Source: Microcebus murinus
Lineage: Eukaryota; Chordata; Mammalia; Primates; Cheirogaleidae
DNA: 64,000 bases
Direction of reading: 5' to 3'
Assembly (NCBI RefSeq): GCF_040939455.1
Contig: NC_134110.1
Location: 101,151,001-101,215,000, forward strand
Shown: piece by piece, positions 25,671 through 36,136 of the stretch
How positions within the stretch are numbered: the first letter of the stretch is position 1
Layout: each line of letters starts with the position of its first letter
Notes under the pieces: model-generated
The model's input: only the letters and a program-made list of their open reading frames with translations
Told to the model about the DNA's origin: nothing
The model's database searches: none
Position numbers and translations under genes: made by a program

Positions 25671-26561
25671 AGCAGAGAGAAGGCAACAGTTGACAAGTAT
25701 AAATAAGGAAATCTTGTCCAGGAGCTTTCTGAGGAAATAAGAGCTCAATTTACTTTTTTGGTTCACCTTTGCCAACACAAATGTAAAAGTAGAAACTTCC
25801 ATGGACGGCTTGAGAAGATCAGCAGCAGGTCTGTTCTGTAGTGTTCTTCTGCTCCGTTTTTACTTTGTTAAGTCTTTTCCATTTGAGATATTGGAACTTG
25901 AATTTCATTTGAATTAGTAATATATGTTGTTCCAAATGATGGGAGAAAAAGGATATTTATAAAGTACTCAGGCAGTAAACCTGCAATGTAGAATATAGCT
26001 TTGTATCTATAAAAGTAATACATGCTCATTGTAAAAAAAATTTAAAAACGTAAATAAAACATGAAAAGAAACAAATCTTATTTATCTCATTAGTATCTCA
26101 GCAATCTCATTATCAGAGAAGGGAAATATGTAATATACATAAACAAATATTTACAGAGTGGCTACTATGTTCCAAGCATTGTGCTAGGCTCAGTGAGCAA
26201 AACAAAGTCCTTTCCCAGGTATGAGAGATGGCCATTCATCCAATAATACACGAATGCACATAGTATATTATAGAGTTTTTGTAACATGCTTGTGTACTTA
26301 ACAATATATTGCAAATATACTTCCATGTCATTTATACCTTTGTTCAATAATTTCTAATGTCTACATAGTGTCCCATTGTATGGGTCTGCCATCTTTCTTT
26401 TTTAGCCAAGTTTTCTTTTATAGGCTCTTTAGATAATACTCCTCCCCCTCCTATTTTTGCTGTCATTAATAACAATACTACTGTAGCAAGATCTCTGTAC
26501 CTATCTTAATTATTTCTTGAGGATGATAAATTCTAAGAAATGAAATTAATGAAAAAATATA
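25671..26561. other. No gene recognised; MIR-like piece at 26140-26215
   Basis: AT-rich flank of the provirus. 'tactatgttccaagcattgt' then 'gctaggctcagtgagc' at 26164-26200 is a MIR core. The rest is unassigned. Confidence 0.5.
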
Positions 26562-26567
26562 GATTCT
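26562..26567. repeat. Left target-site duplication of the provirus
   Basis: GATTCT directly precedes the TG of the 5' LTR and is repeated at 31627-31632 after the CA of the 3' LTR. Six base pairs is the size expected for class II (betaretrovirus-like) integrases. Confidence 0.95.
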
Positions 26568-26895
26568 TGTGGGGCGCGGTGTCAACGCCATTACAAGTTG
26601 GCGCCTGTTTCCGGCTTTGCCTAGAGCAGCTAACAAGTTCAGCGCAGGCACAATTGTCGGTTGCCCTGTGGCGCGAGAATGCAAACAAAGGGTCCTGATA
26701 TGGGCTAATGCTTTGGTGGCTCGACAGTTGAGCGGCCTATCGCAGCTTAGGGGTTGTACTTCTGGGGTATATAGCAGCTTGCACGCTGCCGGGCTGGGTC
26801 TTCCGCATCATGTAAGTCTAAAGGGAACCCCATTAAAGCACGGTCAGAAGAACTCCGGTTGCCGCGTCTTCCTTGCTGGCGAGGCGGGCGCGACA
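26568..26895 (+). repeat. 5' LTR of the provirus
   Basis: 328 bp, TG start and CA end. A TATATA box is at 26768-26773 and an ATTAAA polyadenylation signal at 26832-26837, which places R around 26798-26855. It differs from the 3' LTR at 26776, 26779 and 26818, all transitions. It is rich in CpG for a genome that depletes it, in line with youth. Confidence 0.97.
26768..26773 (+). promoter_or_regulatory. LTR TATA box
   Basis: TATATA in a GC-rich context, about 60 bp upstream of the polyadenylation signal, as expected for a compact class II LTR. The second copy is at 31499-31504. Confidence 0.8.
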
Positions 26896-26897
26896 AG

Positions 26898-26915
26898 TGG
26901 TGCCGAAACCCGGGA
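26898..26915 (+). promoter_or_regulatory. Primer binding site, tRNA-Phe type
   Basis: TGGTGCCGAAACCCGGGA starts two bases after the LTR and matches the complement of the 3' end of mammalian tRNA-Phe, including CCA, over 18 nt. Rodent IAP elements use this primer, while HERV-K and MMTV types use tRNA-Lys. Confidence 0.9.
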
Positions 26916-26956
26916 ACCTCGTACAACTTTGAAGCACCAGCGGAGACGACCTCGAC

Positions 26957-26967
26957 AGAGGTGAGTT
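26957..26967 (+). promoter_or_regulatory. Leader splice donor (candidate)
   Basis: AGAG|GTGAGTT at 26957-26967 is a near-consensus 5' splice site between the primer site and the gag start. In this virus group it would serve subgenomic (env) mRNA. Confidence 0.65.
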
Positions 26968-27012
26968 CAGAACTGACGTGTGGGACGGCCAAAACTCCCC
27001 TGCTTCCAAAAA

Positions 27013-27627
27013 ATGGGTAATATTCTGCTGCGGCGCTTTTTGTGGCCTATTATCATAAAATGCCTGTATGATGAGACTTCAGGCCCGCGCGTAGCAGCTA
27101 GCCAAAGTGCACTGAGTGACTTGCAAGAAGCAAGCTCAGAGAGAAGCAGTAAGGGAAAAACCGCGGTAAAAGGTGGAAAAAAGGAATATAGAGCTCAAAA
27201 AAGGAAAATGCAGGGAGGGAAAGCGCAGCCCGACCTGCAAAGGGAGAGAAAGAAGAAAAGGGAGAAAGAAAGAAGAAAGGGGAGAGAAAGAATGAAGAAA
27301 GGGGAGAGAAAGAAAGGAGAAAAAGGGAGAGAAAGAAGGAGAAAAAGGGAGAGAAAGAAGGAGAAAAAGGGAGAGAAAGAAGAAAGGAGAAAAGGGAGAG
27401 AAAGAAGAAAGGAGAAAAGGGAGAGAAAGAAGAAAGGAGAAAAGGGAGAGAAAGAAGAAAGGAGAAAAGGGAGAGGTAGAAGAAAAGGGAGAGGTAGAAG
27501 AAAAGGGAGAGAAAGAAGAAAAGGGAGAAAAAGAAATGTAAAAGTACCAGGAATAAAAATAACAAAGGAAAGGACAGGACAGAAGACAGAGGAGATAGCC
27601 TTTTTCTGTCAGAATTTAAGAAATTAA
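27013..27627 (+). pseudogene. gag: gag remnant: matrix start plus purine-coded charged repeat
   Basis: The ATG at 27013 gives MGNILLRRF, with Gly2 as an N-myristoylation acceptor as in retroviral matrix proteins. About 70 residues look like a matrix N-terminus. From about 27240 the frame enters a purine-only tandem repeat and reads as a very basic/acidic stretch of K, R, E and G to about 27530. It stops at 27625-27627 after RTGQKTEEIAFFCQNLRN. An in-frame upstream GTG at 26980 is not the likely start. Gag normally continues into capsid and nucleocapsid; neither is present. The following Ser/acidic segment is in another frame, so the gag reading frame is broken. Whether any product is made is unknown. 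Confidence 0.8.
27240..27530 (+). repeat. Purine-only tandem repeat inside gag
   Basis: Units begin GGGAGAGAAAGAAG. Two 22-bp units precede four 25-bp units (27369-27393, 27394-27418, 27419-27443, 27444-27468) and three 18-bp units (27469-27522). Almost the whole tract is A and G on the plus strand, so stop codons are nearly impossible in any frame except where a rare T occurs (27293, 27477, 27495). The mirror strand gives a spurious 155-codon frame. Confidence 0.95.
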
Positions 27628-27803
27628 ATATTTCTGAGGATGATTCCTCTTCTTCCTCTTCTCTTACTTCCTCAAGTTCAGGGGAGGAGGCGGGGGAGGA
27701 ACTAGAAAAGAAAGAGGAACCGGTTTTTCAGGAAGCGGCAGGTTGTGAGCGGTACCGCCCACCTCCGCATGCCCCGCCTTGGGAAGGGCTGGGTTTTTCT
27801 TAG
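27498..27803 (+). pseudogene. gag: gag downstream segment (Ser/acidic and Pro-rich), other frame
   Basis: In the frame beginning 27498 the sequence reads through an acidic serine cluster (EFKKLNISEDDSSSS), then GEEAGEELEKKEEPVF, then [17 protein letters not shown] and a TAG at 27801-27803. The acidic-Ser then Pro-rich order matches the region between matrix and capsid in betaretrovirus Gag, where late-budding motifs lie (RPPPHAP here is Pro-rich but not a full PPxY). It is out of frame with the matrix start, and the capsid-to-protease part is gone before RT begins in a third frame. There is no ATG of its own. Confidence 0.7.
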
Positions 27804-30457
27804 GGGCCGCTGGGGATCCTCTGCCCATACCCTGGAAAACAGAGGAGCCAGTGTGGGTACCTCAGTGGCCTTTACCCTCTGAAAAGTTACTTGCGGCCCA
27901 TAAGCTAGTGCAAGAGCAGCTTACTCTTGGGCATCTTGAACCCTCTCAATCTCCTTGGAATACTCCTATTTTTGTGATTAAGAAAAGGTCTGGTAAATGG
28001 AGACTGTTGCATGACCTTAGAGCAATTAATGCCCAGATGCAGCTTATGGGGCCTGTTCAAAGAGGACTGCCCCTTCTCTCAGCTTTGCCTAAACATTGGA
28101 GTCTAATTATCTTGGACATTAAAGACTGTTTTTTCTCTATTCCCTTGCACCCTCAAGATAAAAGCAGATTTGCATTTACGCTTCCTTCCATAAACCATGA
28201 GCAGCCTAATACAAGATATCAATGGCAGGTTTTGCCTCAGGGCATGGCTAACAGTCCCACTATGTGCCAACTTTATGTGGCCTCAGCTATCCAGCCGGTT
28301 AGGCAGAAGTTTTCAAAGGTAAGAATTATACATTATATGAATGATATTCTCTTGTGTCATTGTGATAATGGCGTACTTCGCCAAGCTTATGCGTCCCTTC
28401 AGGCTCACTTAAAGGAAAAAGGCTTGCTGGTCGCTCCAGAAAAGGTGCAAGAGGGAGAAGTAGGCGCGTTTCTTGGTAGTAGCATTCTCCCTGACAAAAT
28501 TGTGCCTCAAAGACTGTCCATCCGAAGAGATGCCTTAAAAACATTAAATGATTTTCAAAAACTGCTAGGGGATATTAATTGGCTTCGACCTTTTTTATGT
28601 CTTACCACAGCAGAACTGAAGCCATTATTTCAGATTCTAGAGGGAGACTCACACATCACGTCTCCTAGAACTTTGACTCCTGAGGCCCTTAAGGCTCTTC
28701 ATAAGGTAGAAGAAGCCATTCAAAAGGCGCAACTAGTGCGCATTCAACACCATGATCCTTTCTCCCTCTGTGTACTCCCTTCTCCTACGCTCCCTACGGC
28801 AGTGCTTTGGCAGGATGGTCCCCTTTTATGGGTGCATCCTCAAGCCTCTCCAGGAAAGGTGATTGGCCATTATCCTACCTGTGTGGCCGAGATAGCTTTA
28901 AAGGGTATTAGTTTGGCTGTATCCCATTTTGGGCGTCACCCTGATAGCCTGATTTGTCCATATACTGCCAATCAGGTGAACACCTTATGTGCCAATCTTA
29001 ATGCATGGGCCATATTGAGATGCACCTTCCCAGGGAGCATTAATAACCATTATCCTAGACATGCCTTATTGCAGTTTGCAATGAGAAACGAGCTTATTTT
29101 CCCAAGAGTAACTTCATTGTTACCTTTGGTTAATGCCTTGGATGTGTATACTGATGGCTCTAAGACGGGTATTGGGAGCTATGTCATTCAGGACAAGGTG
29201 TATACAAAACAGTTTAACTATTCTTCTCCTCAGCTAGTAGAGTGTGCCGTAGTCGGTCTGGTTCTCAGTACCATCACTGAACCTATCAACATCATCTCAG
29301 ACTCCTTTTATGTGGTCAACGCAGTTAAACAGTTAGAGAGCTCCTTTCACATTCTTGCCAAGAGTACAGTCTTTTCTGTATTTACAGAAATTAGAAATAC
29401 TATTCAAAATAGGAAAAACCCATTTTCCATTCAGCATATCAGAGCTCATTCCTTGTTACCTGGACCTATGGCTGCGGGAAATGCTATGGCAGATCACGCC
29501 ACTCGCGCCCTCTGGGTGTCTGATGGCCACGCCGCCGCCATAGACTTTCATAAACTTTATCATGTGCCAGCTGAAACCTTACGACTTAAGTTCAACATCA
29601 CGCGTGCAGATGCTCGTGAGATTGTACTGCAGTGTCCAAATTGTGCTCCTTATCGCACTGTTGTTCATACAGGCGTAAATCCTAGGGGTTTGCGTCCTCT
29701 ACATATGTGGCAAATGGATGTAACTCATGTCCCATCCTTTGAGAAGCTTCAGTATGTTCACGTGTCTGTTGACACGTGCTCAGGCATCCTTCATGCCACG
29801 CCTCTGGCTGGAGAAAAGGCAAGTTACGTTATCATTCACTGCCTAGAAGCTTGGGCAGCCTGGGGCAAGCCCCGGGTTATTAAGACAGATAATGGCCCGG
29901 CTTATACCTCAAAATCTTTTCAGCAGTTTTGCACTCGCTTGGGTGTGGAGCACCGTACCGGTCTTCCCTACAACCCTCAAGCGCAAGGCATCGTGGAGCG
30001 TGCTCACGGCACGCTCAAAATGTACTTACAAAAACAAAAAGGGGGAGATGCCCTACAGCTAGGGCTATCACCCAAAGGACGCCTTTCCTTTGCTCTCTTT
30101 ACTTTAAATTTTTTAAATTTAGATGTCAAAGGACGTTCGGCAGCAGACAGGCATGTCACGCCTGCTCCGCCACAGAAAGAATTAGTGAAGTGGAAAGATG
30201 TGTTGTCTAACCTATGGAAAGGCCCGGATCCAGTGTTAATGAGATCCAGGGGAGCTATTTGTATTTTTCCACAGGACCAGGACAATCCCATCTGGGTGCC
30301 CACGCGGCTGACCAGAACGGTGCAGCAGCCTCCAGAGCAGCATGGGGACCCAGTGGCTACTCCTCCTGACGACAGCATGGATGATCGCGAGGATGGCAGT
30401 GGAGCCACGCTGAAGGATCCTGTCAGTGCCTCCTCTGCCGATGCCTGTGACACATAA
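27749..30457 (+). CDS. pol: pol: reverse transcriptase, RNase H and integrase (RT active-site variant)
   Basis: Open from the stop at 27746-27748 to 30457 (about 900 codons); there is no good ATG, and residue numbers below count from codon 27779. RT starts near residue 12 ([18 protein letters not shown]) with D113 in LIILDIKD, then LPQGMANSP at 152-160. The catalytic box at 186-189 reads YMND, not YMDD (codon 28340-28342 is AAT). RNase H residues D459, E488, D508 and D572 are present. Integrase has the HHCC finger (H591, H595, C619, C622) and DDE at D647, D704 and E740 with 35 residues between the last two. The end at 30457 is close to the usual pol length. RT should be inactive or badly impaired because of N188; RNase H and integrase look intact. 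Normally Pol is made by frameshifting from Gag-Pro, which is missing here. Confidence 0.93.
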   Translation, partial: AVPPTSACPALGRAGFFLGAAGDPLPIPWKTEEPVWVPQWPLPSEKLLAAHKLVQEQLTLGHLEPSQSPWNTPIFVIKKRSGKWRLLHDLRAINAQMQLMGPVQRGLPLLSALPKHWSLIILDIKDCFFSIPLHPQDKSRFAFTLPSINHEQPNTRYQWQVLPQGMANSPTMCQLYVASAIQPVRQKFSKVRIIHYMNDILLCHCDNGVLRQAYASLQAHLKEKGLLVAPEKVQEGEVGAFLGSSILPDKIVPQRLSIRRDALKTLNDFQKLLGDINWLRPFLCLTTAELKPLFQILEGDSHITSPRTLTPEALKALHKVEEAIQKAQLVRIQHHDPFSLCVLPSPTLPTAVLWQDGPLLWVHPQASPGKVIGHYPTCVAEIALKGISLAVSHFGRHPDSLICPYTANQVNTLCANLNAWAILRCTFPGSINNHYPRHALLQFAMRNELIFPRVTSLLPLVNALDVYTDGSKTGIGSYVIQDKVYTKQFNYSSPQLVECAVVGLVLSTITEPINIISDSFYVVNAVKQLESSFHILAKSTVFSVFTEIRNTIQNRKNPFSIQHIRAHSLLPGPMAAGNAMADHATRALWVSDGHAAAIDFHKLYHVPAETLRLKFNITRADAREIVLQCPNCAPYRTVVHTGVNPRGLRPLHMWQMDVTHVPSFEKLQYVHVSVDTCSGILHATPLAGEKASYVIIHCLEAWAAWGKPRVIKTDNGPAYTSKSFQQFCTRLGVEHRTGLPYNPQAQGIVERAHGTLKMYLQKQKGGDALQLGLSPKGRLSFALFTLNFLNLDVKGRSAADRHVTPAPPQKELVKWKDVLSNLWKGPDPVLMRSRGAICIFPQDQDNPIWVPTRLTRTVQQPPEQHGDPVATPPDDSMDDREDGSGATLKDPVSASSADACDT

Positions 30458-31284
30458 CTCACCAATTTTCCCTCGCGTCTTTTCTACTAATGTTTCCCTG
30501 GACACTGCGTATATGCCGTTGGACACACAGAGTAGTAATCTGGAGGGAAATAGATCCTTCTCCTTGAAGGGGACTTTGTGTTTTGTGTGGGGTTAACGGA
30601 AGCTGCACGGACTTGGCCCCCCTGTCCATTGGTGGCTGGGGGTACGGCAAGGAATGCTAGTTTCGCATGGAATCTTAGCGACTCTTTTAAAGGTTCTGTG
30701 AGGGTGATTGCGGGAGGGCAAAACTCGACCTTTGCTCCTATACCAGTCTGGGTTTGGCCCCCGTTTATCTGGGTGGTATCCACGGAAAAACCCTCTGGTA
30801 CACATGTAAACTGTTCCTCTAATACGTACAATTATACATTGTGTTAGAATGCCATGTCTCACCCCTCTGCCATTGTTACTTGCTTGCCTAGATACATTCC
30901 TGTTCCTGTTGAAGCTCCTAGCTCTATGACTTTGTTTCGGTCTTGCAGCCACGGACCATGTGGTATTGGCACAGACATTTGCTGCGCTTGAACTGAGACA
31001 GTCTGCACAGGTGTGGTTGACCATGCTAAAAGGTTAGCCTAGTTTTGGGTTGCACCCGCTCCTACCCCCAGGTATTTTAGTAGACATGGCCTTTGCACTC
31101 TGAGGGGTCTCTCCCATTGCACCAAATAAGGCATGTCTCCTATCCCACAGCCAGCCTTTGCACACCTCCGAGTTGTGCTCATTGCACGAGGATAGGTGGT
31201 TGCTGGTGAAAGTGAGGCTCTGCAACCTTGATCGCACGGTCGAAGGATGGTGCTGAACGGTTGCTCAGCTCTCATTAAATTAAT
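30458..31284 (+). pseudogene. env: env remnant
   Basis: The 827-bp interval between pol and the polypurine tract is too short for env (normally about 1.8-2 kb). The open stretch 30578-30847 reads like a surface-subunit fragment with closely spaced N-glycosylation sites (NAS, NLS, NST, NCS, NYT) and PPFIWVV. The stop at 30845-30847 falls where the sequence continues in frame as NAMSHPSAIVTCLPRYIPVP, the style of a betaretrovirus env. Further stops follow before 31290. A transmembrane subunit, fusion peptide and signal sequence are not seen. I describe it as a broken fragment only. Confidence 0.65.
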
Positions 31285-31298
31285 AAAACAGGGGGAGA
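31285..31298 (+). promoter_or_regulatory. Polypurine tract
   Basis: AAAACAGGGGGAGA lies immediately before the TG of the 3' LTR and is the usual plus-strand primer position. Confidence 0.9.
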
Positions 31299-31626
31299 TG
31301 TGGGGCGCGGTGTCAACGCCATTACAAGTTGGCGCCTGTTTCCGGCTTTGCCTAGAGCAGCTAACAAGTTCAGCGCAGGCACAATTGTCGGTTGCCCTGT
31401 GGCGCGAGAATGCAAACAAAGGGTCCTGATATGGGCTAATGCTTTGGTGGCTCGACAGTTGAGCGGCCTATCGCAGCTTAGGGGTTGTACTTCTGGGGTA
31501 TATAGCGGCCTGCACGCTGCCGGGCTGGGTCTTCCGCATCATGTAAGTTTAAAGGGAACCCCATTAAAGCACGGTCAGAAGAACTCCGGTTGCCGCGTCT
31601 TCCTTGCTGGCGAGGCGGGCGCGACA
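31299..31626 (+). repeat. 3' LTR of the provirus
   Basis: 328 bp. Identical to the 5' LTR except at 31507 (G), 31510 (C) and 31549 (T). ATTAAA is at 31563-31568. It is followed by the GATTCT duplication (31627-31632), and host sequence resumes. Confidence 0.97.
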
Positions 31627-31632
31627 GATTCT

Positions 31633-33039
31633 ATATAATGTGATAGGTATTGTTAGATCTGTAATTTTATGTTAGACATTTTATTCACATAGATATTTAT
31701 GTGGTTGTGTTGCCAGAGGTCTTAATTATATGCAGAAAGAAAAGATTTAATTGTGTTCACTGAGATTTTGCCTCCCCTAAACTTTATTCCTATGAAATAT
31801 TGCTGTCTCAGGGAAAGAAGTACAGAAGTATAGGTTAAAATTTTACATTTCTGCAAATTAGCCCACATAAATAAATGTATATCCCAGAAAATATTATGAA
31901 AAAATAATTTTGACATGAGTTCCTCAGTTGTTTTAACCAATCACATTCCCCATAATTTAATCTAGGGGAATACAAATGCAGAAAATAAGAGGCTGGACCA
32001 GGTATGACTTTTAATTCTAATAGTGATTACCAAGAGTTAATTGATTATGTTCTTGGTGTGTATTTCTATGCCAAATCTGTTTTTTTAGAAAACTCATGGA
32101 GGTGATCTTTTCTCTTTCCATCTATGTAATTCTTTTTGGCATTAATGGGACACTACATAAAGATCACTGCACAAAACATCCAGCTAAAAAGCTGGTAGCA
32201 AGAGAAACAATAGTTTACACCAATAGAATTTATGTGAATTCTTTCTGCTACATTTCCAATACAAAAAGCTATAAAGCATTCAATAGTTACAGCATTCCAC
32301 CTCATTGAGGGAAAGCAGATTACCATAAGGGGGCTGGTTTTTTTTCTACCTCTTTAGGTAATTTCTTTTGAGATTGAGCAGAGCTCTATAACACTCTAAA
32401 GAAAGGAAGTGCTTCTTTTCAGAAATATTTATCTTAAATATTAAAGGCATTTCTTTCAGTTTGTAAAAGGCATTCTGAAGATCACAACATATTCAGAATT
32501 ATAATGCTCTACCCATCATCAGAAACTCAGTAGGGCTCGATGGTGGCAGCCGAGTGTGCTACATATTCACATCAGTTCATGTTTATAATGAGTTTCTCTA
32601 TCTCCACCTCCACAACCCCCATGTAAAATAAAAGGCATATAGGCATAGAGTAATACTGACCTGTAAAATCCACAGAGATTTTTATATTTTGGTTATGGTG
32701 AGTAGAGAAACAGGAAAGAATTTTGGAAAAATGCGATTTTTCTTTAATCGCAGGTTAACATCATAGGTTATAATTCCTCCAAAGTTTGATATGTTTAAGC
32801 TTACTAATTTCTGGCAATGGTCATTTTAATAATAATAATTTCTTCATTAAAACTGTTATAGTTAAAAGTATTTTAGACATGTCTGTCCTCTATTCAAATC
32901 ATTACTTTCAGATATAGATTGCATGCATTTATAAATTGAATGAATTTAGACTATGTTGATACTAGAGCTTGTATGATATACTATGAAATTTAAATATGGA
33001 ATCATACAATTCAACATAGAACCAACTGAAGAAACAACA
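31633..33039. other. No gene recognised; AT-rich host flank
   Basis: No repeat that I can name and no open frame with a motif. This appears to be unique sequence that predates the provirus insertion. Confidence 0.4.
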
Positions 33040-33757
33040 AGGTCCATAAATTTGGAAAGAAGAGCTTTATTATTTCTCATAAAGGACTGCAGCCTGTAAG
33101 TGGCCATTCTGATAGGCTGGTAAGCACAGCCTCTAGCCAGAAGCTGGAAGCACATACTTGCAGGGAATGGTGCAGGGAACAGGACGTTATGCTGAGCAGG
33201 GTGGCTGAATATACATATATAATAAGCTGTGGGAGGAGTCATGATATTTATGAAAGGAGAAACATGCGCATGCACAATTGAATTTCATGCCCCTTCATGA
33301 GATCTATGTTCAGAAATGGCAGCCTTAGCATGATCCGAGGGTGGAGTTTTCAGCCCTCTGATGTCAAAAGGTGAAGCACAGGACATGAAAACCCTTTGTA
33401 CACATCCTCCATAGACTGGTCAGAACTATTCCATGGTCAGTCTTCTCTTATCAGCAAGGAATGCTGGTCAGTTATGCCAAAATACACTCCCCCCCCCCCC
33501 AAAAAAAAAAAAGCAGCATTGGGCAGTTAATTGAAATCAAGGGTGGGACAAGTCTTTTCGAAAGGCTGGTTCTGTTTAGCCCTTAGGCAAGAAACCTTGA
33601 CCGTGGTTAATGAGGGAGGGGGTATAATGAGGCATGTCTGACCTCCCACCCAGTCATGGCCAGGAACTCAGTTTTAAGGTTGCTTTGGGGTTCCCTTGGC
33701 CAAGAGGGGGCCAAAAGAGTTTAGTTGGTTGGGGGCCTTAGGATTTCTTTTAGTTCA
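33040..33757 (-). repeat. Solo LTR, antisense; relative of the 49.4-50.1 kb LTR
   Basis: Minus-strand start TGAACTAAAAGAAATCC is followed by CCTAAGGCCCCCAACC and CCCTCTTGGCCAAGGG, matching the first ~130 bp of the LTR that starts at 50060. The 3' end on the minus strand has AATAAAGC near 33065. The inner part contains a long homopolymer C-A stretch at 33487-33511 that looks like local slippage. Confidence 0.7.
33487..33511. repeat. C/A homopolymer pair
   Basis: A C run followed directly by an A run inside the LTR. A similar C10A10-type block occurs at 52923-52942. Confidence 0.8.
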
Positions 33758-34929
33758 ATATAGTAAATTAGACCTTATAGTAATATAGTGTAGAATTCAA
33801 AGTATTAAAACCATTGGATTTACTCTGTTACACCATTTAAAAAATATATATGTAATTGTGATGTTGGTCTATTTTATGTTCTGAATATCACTGGTCATTG
33901 CCTCATTTCCTAATTTTATCTAACCAAATCCAAACGTTGTATCAGCTGAGATGCTTTGGTTTCAAGTAAAAGAACACTAAATTAAAAGTGGTCAAAACAA
34001 TAGCGGTTTGTTAATAAAACTAAAGTGACAAAATTCCAGGGTGGGAATTTCTGTAGGTTATTAGTGCAGAGCTCTGGGTCAAATGACTGCAGAGGCTCTG
34101 TTTCCACTCACCCTTGTGAGGGCCTGCCACAGTGCCCACTCCACACCCGTCTCTCAGGGTTCTGAGGATGTAAGACAGGAGCAGGCATTCCTTTCAGAGC
34201 ACCTCTCTCTGATAAATGAACAAAATATTTCCCAGAACAATCCCACACACCCCCAGATGGATTTCTCCTCATATCTCTTTGGCCAATACTGGTAATAAGC
34301 AAATGCTTAGTTGAAAGACGGAGTAATAAAGAGCTAGTTTCTGGAAGTTCAGCCTCAGCAGATGAAAGCAAGCTTGGGATTAAGAAGAAAGAAGATCTGG
34401 TCTGGACAAAAGATGTTGGCCAGGCAGCCACAGCACCTTCTCAATAAAGAGAGAAACACAATCATCTCACTGGCAACTCTTGCGTTTTGATCACAGCTGC
34501 AATGATAGGGAACAAAGTATTTCCTTTGTCAAATTACTGTCCCACTTTCTAAGACAACTATTTTGCAACTTCCTCTTTTCTTCAGAATTCTAAAAGCCCC
34601 TTTCTCCTTCATCATTCTTAGTTTATGGCCTTGCTCCATCTCTCAGTTAAAATGTAGAAGCATTCCCAAGAGTACTCCAGGTGCCCCTGCCATCAAACCT
34701 AGTGTTTTACCCGGACCTGGACCCGTGGACTGTCTATATTCCTCATGCAGTGGAAAGACTGCCAATCCTGTAATTACTCAGGATCCTCACCTACTCAAGA
34801 TCTTTAATTCCAAAATTGTCTACTCTCTTCCCTGTATCATAGGTCATCCCCCTCTCTGTTGGAGCAGTCCTGTCAACATGCCCACATGCTGTCATCTCTC
34901 CCTATTGTCAAAGATAAACAAAGCCAGAT
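33758..34929. other. No gene recognised; old repeat traces
   Basis: Degenerate sequence with possible old DNA-transposon and L2-like traces. Open frames at 34083-34431 and 34563-34943 overlap on both strands and show no motif. Confidence 0.35.
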
Positions 34930-35572
34930 ATCAGTTAAGATAGTGAAAACAGATTTTATTCAGTAATCACTGACAGTAGGGTAAAGAGCTGATTTTTTTT
35001 CAATTTGTACAGATGTGACTGGGTGTTTTGAAGGCAGAGCATGTGAGAGGGAGCTCAGTAGGGTCAGGGAAGTGAAAAATTGCAAGGGCTTGATCAGGGT
35101 AAATATGATTAGGCCAGCTGGTCTGTTGGCTGAGAATTGTTGAAGTTAGGAGTCCGTCTTCCCATAAAGATTAGAAGGCAGGGGCTCCATTCTTCCTGAG
35201 GGTTATGTTTCAAAGGAATGGCTTTTTAGTCTTTGAAAAAGATACTCCTGAGTTGTAAGAGATACATATACATCTTAAGGGGACAGAGAAAGGTATCACA
35301 ATTATAAGCCTATTTTATTTTAAATGCTCTAAGAAAGAGAGGTCAGGGCCTATCATAAGTTATTGGCCAGAAAAAAAAACAAACAGTAAATTTTCATGGA
35401 AGCCTTGAGCTTTCTCAGACGGGCATTTTAATAGGGGAGAGTCACCCCAGGACATGGCTTTAAGTTGACAGAAGCCATACAAGAGTTTGGTAGGCTCTCT
35501 GTTAGCACAGGGGGTTGGATGGAATTATTATGTGCTAAGAGTTCTATAGTCCTCACTTCTTAACAAAACAAA
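34930..35572 (-). repeat. Solo LTR, antisense
   Basis: Read on the minus strand it begins TGTTAAGAAGTGAGGACTAT and ends with an AATAAAATCTG polyadenylation region near 34953. About 640 bp, consistent with a solo LTR. I do not assign the family. Confidence 0.6.
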
Positions 35573-36136
35573 ACCATCTTTGACTTTTAATAACCCTCCA
35601 GCAATCACAATTTTTTCAGTGCATTTTTATAGCAAAACATCTTGGAAGAGTTGGCTCTGGTAGCTGCTTCTTCTTCCCCCTCTTATTTTCTCCTCAATCC
35701 ATGCGGAATTTTAAGGGTTTTGAAACTACAGCTTCCCTTCACCATTCTTATTATCACTGTTCACTCTGACAAATTTGATAACAAGTTTTATTTTTCTCAT
35801 TTACCCAAAATGTAGCTCTTGATACAGCTGAATAATCTCTTCATCTTGAAAGAATTCCTTCTCTCTGTTTCCAGGGACTGTACTTGCCTAGTTTTGCTCC
35901 TACTCACCGGAGGCTCCTTCTGATCCTCTCAGTGTGGAGCATCCTAGGACGTTGTCTGGTTGTGTTCTCTGTTTCATTTCTCTCCTCAAGCCTTAGGTGT
36001 TCTCTTCAAAGCTCATGGATTTAAATACCTTGACCTCCCACCATTTTTGAGACTTGTATATCTGCCTGCTTGACATATTTTCTAACGTGCAACTCTAACT
36101 TATTAATACAATCCTAAATACAATGACTGATTACCC
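35573..36136. other. No gene recognised
   Basis: Pyrimidine-rich on the plus strand; possibly L2/L3 debris. No coding evidence. Confidence 0.35.

Larger units (their letters stand above)
26568..31626 (+). mobile_element. Young betaretrovirus/IAP-like endogenous provirus, internally deleted
   Basis: A 5059-bp provirus with complete ends: 328-bp LTRs in TG...CA form, a 6-bp target duplication, a tRNA-Phe-type primer site, a splice donor in the leader, a gag remnant, a full-length pol, an env remnant and a polypurine tract. The LTRs differ at only three transitions, about 0.9 percent, so it is recent compared with all other retroviral sequence here. Capsid, nucleocapsid and protease are missing and env is a fragment, so it could only have been copied with help from another element. 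IAP-like placement rests on the primer site and the pol type; a phylogeny would be decisive. Confidence 0.92.

Noticed and set aside
26569..26964. 131-codon frame across the 5' LTR and leader
   Set aside because: It begins with GTG in the LTR, runs through TATA, polyadenylation signal and primer site, and repeats in the 3' LTR. It is a by-product of the LTR.
27098..27565. 155-codon minus-strand F/L/S-rich frame
   Set aside because: Mirror of the purine-only repeat; no stops are possible on that strand for compositional reasons.
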